DNA of 10,977 nucleotides, from contig JBBIII010000077.1 in assembly GCA_037446575.1 (NCBI GenBank), positions 1 to 10,977 on the forward strand, written 5' to 3'. This document shows, piece by piece, positions 8,552 to 10,977 of this stretch. The stretch's first letter is position 1; the number at the start of each line of letters is the position of its first letter. This DNA comes from JBBIII01 sp037446575 (GTDB taxonomy: Bacteria; Bacteroidota; Ignavibacteria; UBA10030). The translations under genes and the position numbers were made by a program. The notes under the pieces were generated by a model that worked only from the letters and a program-made list of their open reading frames with translations, ran no database searches and had not been told where the DNA came from.

Positions 8552-8964
8552 TATTCACCTTTATATTCAACCATATTATTTTCTGTCTCTTGCAAACGAA
8601 TAGATACAAGGTTCGCGTCGCTAATTTTAGTTGCAAGTATTTGCCAAAATGCGCGCACAATGTTTTCTGCAGTCGGAATTATCCCAACTAAAGCATCAAC
8701 ATCATAATTCAAATGTTTATGATCAACCTTTTGAATTATTTCTTCTCTTATTATCTTCTTCAACTTTTTCAGGTCTATAACATAACCGGACTTATCTCTA
8801 ACATCTCCTTTTACAGTTACTTCAAGAATAAAATTATGTCCATGTCCATTTTTACCAGCGCATTTATCGAATAGCTCATAATTCTGTTCTTCTGTAAGAT
8901 TCTCATTCCAAAGACGGTGAGATGCGCTGAATACTTCGCGTCGAGTTATGTACATTTGCGGCAT
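8551..8964 (-). CDS. 6-pyruvoyltetrahydropterin synthase-type enzyme (PTPS/QueD superfamily)
   Basis: 137 residues. Zinc ligands are His16 (SASHRL), His41 and His43 (NGHGHN). The nucleophile Cys35 sits six residues before His41, the spacing of animal PTPS (CxxxxxHGH). QueD enzymes typically have four (CxxxHGH). Asp81-His82 (VDHKHLN) and Glu126 (ETENN) complete the catalytic set, and the ending ETENNMVEYKGE closely matches the animal PTPS terminus. These features favour conversion of dihydroneopterin triphosphate to 6-pyruvoyl-tetrahydropterin over queuosine synthesis, although automated annotation would probably say queD. The PTPS-III variants that bypass FolB carry Glu at the Cys position, which is not so here. 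An AGGA six bases before the ATG supports the start. It is the first gene of the pterin cluster, followed directly by folE and an SDR. Confidence 0.88.
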   Translation of the reverse strand: MPQMYITRREVFSASHRLWNENLTEEQNYELFDKCAGKNGHGHNFILEVTVKGDVRDKSGYVIDLKKLKKIIREEIIQKVDHKHLNYDVDALVGIIPTAENIVRAFWQILATKISDANLVSIRLQETENNMVEYKGE

Positions 8965-9181
8965 AAATTATCCTATAATTCAGCAAATAATTTATTTATC
9001 CTCATCGCTACTTAATTTTAATTAAAATGTAAAACAAATCTCTTTTCTTTGTTGCTCTCCAATAAATCAAATTTCCTAATTCGGCTCGGGGAATCTATTA
9101 ATGAAGCATTTTGACAAAACTTTAGCAATTAATTAACTCGCAATAGAATAATGATAATCTATTTGAAATTCAAAGCTAAAA
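8965..9181. other. Intergenic spacer upstream of the pterin cluster
   Basis: 217 AT-rich bases between the peroxiredoxin stop and the PTPS-type gene. It must hold the end of one minus-strand transcript and probably the promoter of the next. An exact minus-strand TAGCTTTG lies at 9171-9178 and fits the TAnnTTTG element, but no TTG-type upstream box is at the right distance. A second near match (AAGTTTTG at 9115-9122, with TTG 18 bases upstream) has one mismatch. No GC-rich hairpin followed by a U-run was seen. Confidence 0.3.
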
Positions 9182-9646
9182 TTAACTGAGATATTTTTTG
9201 ATTTCCTTATAATCTGGTTCTACACCGGGATTTTCTGAAATCCATATATACTTTACAATTCCATTTTCATCAATTACAAATACTGCTCGCTTTGAAGCTG
9301 AGTAACCCTTCATTCCCGCAAAATCCTCATGAACACCGCCATATAACTTACTCACTTCGCGTGTATAATCGCTTAACAATGAAAATTGTAAATTATTTTG
9401 CGTTGCAAACGCTTTGTTAGTAAAAGGGGAATCAACGCTAATGCCTAATATCTGCGCGTTTAATTCATTAAAATTCGAAAATGAATCGCGAAAAGCGCAC
9501 ATTTCATTAGTGCATACTCGCGTGAATGCGCCCGGATAAAATGCAAGTATTACTTTCTTTCCCTTATATTCTTCTAATGAACGCAGGTTTTTTTCAGAGT
9601 CAAATAATTTAAAATTTGGGGCTTTGTTTCCAACTTCGATTGCCAT
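9182..9646 (-). CDS. Thiol peroxiredoxin (AhpC/TSA superfamily, BCP/AhpE-like)
   Basis: A 154-residue cytoplasmic thioredoxin-fold peroxidase reducing hydrogen peroxide and organic peroxides. The active site PGAFTRVC (38-45) contains Pro38, Thr42 and the peroxidatic Cys45; Arg120 (SASKRAVFVID) completes the conserved set. A second cysteine, Cys50, lies five residues later, as the resolving cysteine does in E. coli BCP/PrxQ, so an intramolecular disulfide is plausible, but the surrounding residues also resemble one-cysteine AhpE proteins. The reductant is probably thioredoxin (inference). The gene follows the superoxide dismutase stop by 11 bases, with AAAGGA upstream of its ATG, so the two form an operon that handles superoxide and then peroxide. 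No signal peptide is present, unlike its partner. Confidence 0.93.
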   Translation of the reverse strand: MAIEVGNKAPNFKLFDSEKNLRSLEEYKGKKVILAFYPGAFTRVCTNEMCAFRDSFSNFNELNAQILGISVDSPFTNKAFATQNNLQFSLLSDYTREVSKLYGGVHEDFAGMKGYSASKRAVFVIDENGIVKYIWISENPGVEPDYKEIKKYLS

Positions 9647-9657
9647 ATTTGTTTCCT

Positions 9658-10374
9658 TTATTTAACATTTTGAATTTTTGAAAATCTCATTTCAACTGCA
9701 CTCCAATCAAGATTGCGCATAAATGCCTCCATATAACTTTTACGATCAACTGCATAATCAATAAAATATGCATGTTCATAAGTATCTAATGCTAATATTG
9801 GAACCGCATTCCAAATAGGGAAAGTATTTTGAGCGTCGCCAAGAAAATTAAACAAGGTTCCAGTGTCATAATCATAAGCGAGCCATACCCAACCACGAGC
9901 AGCCAGTCCGGTCGCTTTAAAATCTTTTTCCCATAATTCATACGAACCAAAATTCTTTTCAATTTCTTTCAGCAGTCTACCAGTGGGTTTTCCACCTTTT
10001 CCGCCAAGAACATCAAAATAAATTTCATGATTTTTAACACCGCCTATAGCAAATGTCAGTTCCATTTTTAATTCTCGTAGCATACTATAAGTTTGATTTG
10101 CTTTAGAATGATCTACAGTTGTAAGAGCTTCAAGTATTTCGTTTGATTTATTGACATACCCAACATAAAGTTTATAATGCTCTTCCATCGTCTTCTTTGA
10201 AATACCATCCATTGATAAGGTAGATGGTTTTAAAGGTAGCGCAACATATTTATAAATATTGCTTGCCTGCACTTGCTGGGCATATATAAAATGATGTAAT
10301 AATAAATTTAGCATCGCAAGAATCAGAGTAAGTAAGCTAAAATATGATATTGAATTATTAGATATTTTTTTCAT
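9658..10374 (-). CDS. Exported Fe/Mn-family superoxide dismutase
   Basis: Dismutates superoxide to peroxide and oxygen. The 238 residues begin with a basic start and a long hydrophobic segment (about 12-31) ending near YAQQ, which looks like a signal peptide, so the enzyme is probably periplasmic or anchored; most family members are cytosolic and near 200 residues. Metal ligands are His66, His116 (GGVKNHEIYF), Asp197 and His201 (LDTYEHAYFIDY). Gly at 111-112 with Gln182 in GDAQN is the Mn-type placement of the outer-sphere glutamine, so Mn or cambialistic use is more likely than strict Fe. The first helix reads HYKLYVGYVN, apparently one residue shorter than the usual HHxKHHxxYVN, with the second-sphere His30 replaced. 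AAGGAA lies eight bases before the ATG. The peroxiredoxin follows in the same operon. Confidence 0.93.
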   Translation of the reverse strand: MKKISNNSISYFSLLTLILAMLNLLLHHFIYAQQVQASNIYKYVALPLKPSTLSMDGISKKTMEEHYKLYVGYVNKSNEILEALTTVDHSKANQTYSMLRELKMELTFAIGGVKNHEIYFDVLGGKGGKPTGRLLKEIEKNFGSYELWEKDFKATGLAARGWVWLAYDYDTGTLFNFLGDAQNTFPIWNAVPILALDTYEHAYFIDYAVDRKSYMEAFMRNLDWSAVEMRFSKIQNVK

Positions 10375-10450
10375 AGCATTTTTCCTTAAAATTTAAAATT
10401 ATTTTCATGTACTATAACACTTATTATGGCTATTTGGTTTCATTAATAAC
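10375..10450. other. Divergent spacer upstream of the SOD gene
   Basis: AT-rich region between the minus-strand SOD operon and the plus-strand tRNA unit. It must carry the SOD promoter, but I see no exact TAnnTTTG on the minus strand, only TAATTTTA (one mismatch) very close to the ribosome site. Confidence 0.25.
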
Positions 10451-10482
10451 TTTGAAATAGGAGACGATTTTCAGTATATTTG
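10451..10482 (+). promoter_or_regulatory. Bacteroidota-type promoter for the tRNA-Ser/GIY-YIG unit
   Basis: TTTG at 10451-10454 and TATATTTG at 10475-10482 are separated by 20 bases and match the -33 TTTG and -7 TAnnTTTG elements of Bacteroidota. The predicted start, about seven bases on, falls roughly eight to ten bases before the first tRNA copy at 10498. No comparable element was seen just before the intact tRNA at 10852, so this promoter may drive the whole unit, including the nuclease gene and the intact tRNA. Confidence 0.7.
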
Positions 10483-10497
10483 TAGGCGAAAAAATTT

Positions 10498-10574
10498 GGA
10501 AGGGTGCTAGAGTGGTTGAATCGGCCGGTCTCTCAGCCAAAGGCTGATGCGCCTCCGGCGCAGAAAACCGGAAT
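10498..10574 (+). pseudogene. Broken 5' half of tRNA-Ser(CGA), interrupted at the anticodon
   Basis: Positions 10498-10532 match the first 35 bases of the intact tRNA-Ser at 10852-10886 with one difference, T at 10508 for G at 10862. After a 30-base insert, 10563-10574 match the next 12 bases (GAAAACCGGAAT). Matching ends at the start of the variable arm, so the T arm and the 3' acceptor strand are missing and no tRNA can form. The single substitution changes the D-stem triplet CGA to CTA and loses the G11-C24 pair, consistent with relaxed selection. The anticodon stem CCGGT/ACCGG is intact and could still fold with the insert as an enlarged loop. Confidence 0.88.
10533..10562 (+). repeat. 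Twin perfect hairpins inserted between anticodon positions 34 and 35
   Basis: Two adjacent 15-base inverted repeats with no spacer: TCAGCC-AAA-GGCTGA (10533-10547) and TGCGCC-TCC-GGCGCA (10548-10562). Each has a six-pair stem and a three-base loop. Twenty of the 30 bases are G or C, against a strongly AT-rich background. Comparison with the intact copy places the insert exactly between C34 and G35 of the CGA anticodon. They lie on the 5' side of the nuclease gene and would be in its leader. Confidence 0.9.
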
Positions 10575-10579
10575 TATAT

Positions 10580-10837
10580 ATGTATTTTGTATATGTAATA
10601 TGGAGTAATAAATTACAGAAACGATACGTCGGATCTGCTCAGAACATCGAGATAAGATTGAAACAACATAATGCAGGCAAAACACCATTTACGCTTCGTG
10701 GTATTCCATGGATATTAATTTACCATGAAATATATAAAACGAAAAGTGAAGCTCTAAAAAGAGAAAAATTCTTGAAAAGCGGAGTTGGACGTAAATGGCT
10801 TGATGAAACATTTCCAAATTACAGAGCTGCTCATTAA
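10580..10837 (+). CDS. Single-domain GIY-YIG nuclease (URI-type)
   Basis: An 85-residue protein consisting only of a GIY-YIG domain. VYVI (4-7) and YVG (16-18) are the two signature strands, Arg26 (EIRLKQHN) is the catalytic arginine, His30 and Asn31 follow, and Glu62 (ALKREKFLKSG) is the metal-binding glutamate, so it looks catalytically complete. The frame is open to an ATG at 10547, but that start lies in the hairpin insert and adds eleven non-domain residues; the start at 10580 begins directly at MYFVYVI. GGAA at 10570-10573 is a possible ribosome site and lies partly within the 3' strand of the anticodon stem. It could cut DNA, perhaps at tRNA-Ser genes, given that it is enclosed by two tRNA-Ser copies; the substrate is unknown. 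No DNA-binding extra domain is present. Confidence 0.88.
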   Translation: MYFVYVIWSNKLQKRYVGSAQNIEIRLKQHNAGKTPFTLRGIPWILIYHEIYKTKSEALKREKFLKSGVGRKWLDETFPNYRAAH

Positions 10838-10851
10838 AATTGTTCTTTTAT

Positions 10852-10939
10852 GGAAGGGTGCGAGAGTGGTTGAATCGGCCGGTCTCGAAAACCGGAATAG
10901 CCATTTTGGCTATCGAGGGTTCGAATCCCTCCCCTTCCG
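10852..10939 (+). tRNA. tRNA-Ser, anticodon CGA
   Basis: An 88-base class II tRNA. Acceptor GGAAGGG pairs with CCCTTCC (10932-10938). The D stem is CGA/TCG. The anticodon stem CCGGT/ACCGG holds loop CTCGAAA with anticodon CGA at 10886-10888, reading UCG codons. The long variable arm ATAGCC/GGCTAT (10897-10913) is typical of serine tRNAs. The T stem GAGGG/CCCTC encloses TTCGAAT. The discriminator is G at 10939, and the next bases are CAA, so the CCA end is not encoded. It starts 14 bases after the nuclease stop, with no recognisable promoter of its own. All pairs are intact, so this copy should be functional. Confidence 0.96.
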
Positions 10940-10977
10940 CAAATGTTTTATACATATATTTTACAGAGCTTAAAAGA

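Larger units (their letters stand above)
10533..10886 (+). mobile_element. Putative 354-bp GIY-YIG cassette inserted in tRNA-Ser(CGA)
   Basis: Defined by a direct repeat of the tRNA 5' half (10498-10532 and 10852-10886, 34 of 35 bases identical). Read as an insertion, the unit runs from the twin hairpins through a 12-base copy of the anticodon 3' arm and the GIY-YIG gene to a replacement tRNA 5' half. That replacement joins the resident 3' half and restores a functional tRNA. The mobility is inference: no empty site or second copy is visible in this window. A simple tandem duplication followed by hairpin insertion is the alternative, but it does not account for the nuclease gene. Confidence 0.6.

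Noticed and set aside
9162..9174. TTTGAAATTCAAA inverted repeat after the peroxiredoxin gene as a terminator or operator.
   Set aside because: A near-perfect palindrome made only of A/T-rich sequence with almost no loop; expected by chance in this composition.
10547..10837. Longer GIY-YIG product starting at 10547.
   Set aside because: The start lies inside the hairpin insert and the added residues (MRLRRRKPELY) translate hairpin and tRNA sequence; the domain begins at the ATG at 10580.
10498..10939. Group I intron in tRNA-Ser (insertion at 34/35 with a GIY-YIG gene resembles intron homing).
   Set aside because: Splicing 10533-10886 would join exons correctly, but because the junctions lie in identical repeats the last exon base and the last intron base must be the same, which cannot meet the U...G rule of group I introns. 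Only about 96 non-coding bases remain, including 35 of tRNA, too few for a core, and the intact tRNA needs no splicing.
10785..10973. Small open frame containing VVESAGLENRNSHFGYRG.
   Set aside because: It is a translation through the intact tRNA-Ser, a common false protein.

Overview
The window is AT-rich and densely coded. It looks like a member of the Bacteroidota/Chlorobiota (FCB) group, most plausibly an Ignavibacteria- or Kapabacteria-like lineage. Four observations point that way. A promoter at 10451-10482 fits the Bacteroidota form (TTTG, 20 bases, TAnnTTTG). A TPR lipoprotein resembles PorW/SprE of the type IX secretion system. Rho is a canonical 417 residues, without the long N-terminal insertion common in Bacteroidia. 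The short-chain reductase resembles, from memory, the Chlorobaculum (Chlorobium) tepidum sepiapterin reductase. The taxonomic call is inference.

Layout. Positions 29-406 (+) carry panD, convergent with rho (458-1711, -). A 177-base gap separates rho from a long co-directional run on the minus strand, read right to left: a 6-pyruvoyltetrahydropterin-synthase-type enzyme (8551-8964), folE (7979-8551), a sepiapterin-reductase-like SDR (7248-7973), the PorW/SprE-like lipoprotein (4982-7099), pyrK (4193-4963), pyrD (3229-4182) and folC (1889-3190). Spacings run from a one-base overlap to about 150 bases, so most or all may be one transcript. Further upstream is a two-gene minus-strand oxidative-stress unit: an exported superoxide dismutase (9658-10374) followed 11 bases later by a thiol peroxiredoxin (9182-9646).

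The right end (10451-10939, +) is the unusual part. An intact tRNA-Ser(CGA) at 10852-10939 is preceded 354 bases upstream by a second, broken copy of its first half. The broken copy carries two back-to-back perfect hairpins (30 bases, GC-rich) inserted exactly between anticodon positions 34 and 35. Between the two copies lies a small single-domain GIY-YIG nuclease gene. The arrangement reads as a compact nuclease cassette that split a tRNA gene at the anticodon while carrying a replacement 5' half that restores the tRNA.

How the genes work together. FolE, the PTPS-type enzyme and the SDR can be read as the three steps from GTP to a tetrahydrobiopterin-type cofactor. FolC adds glutamates to folates, and PyrK/PyrD form the NAD-dependent dihydroorotate dehydrogenase of pyrimidine synthesis. 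PanD supplies beta-alanine for coenzyme A. SOD and peroxiredoxin act in series on superoxide and peroxide in different compartments.
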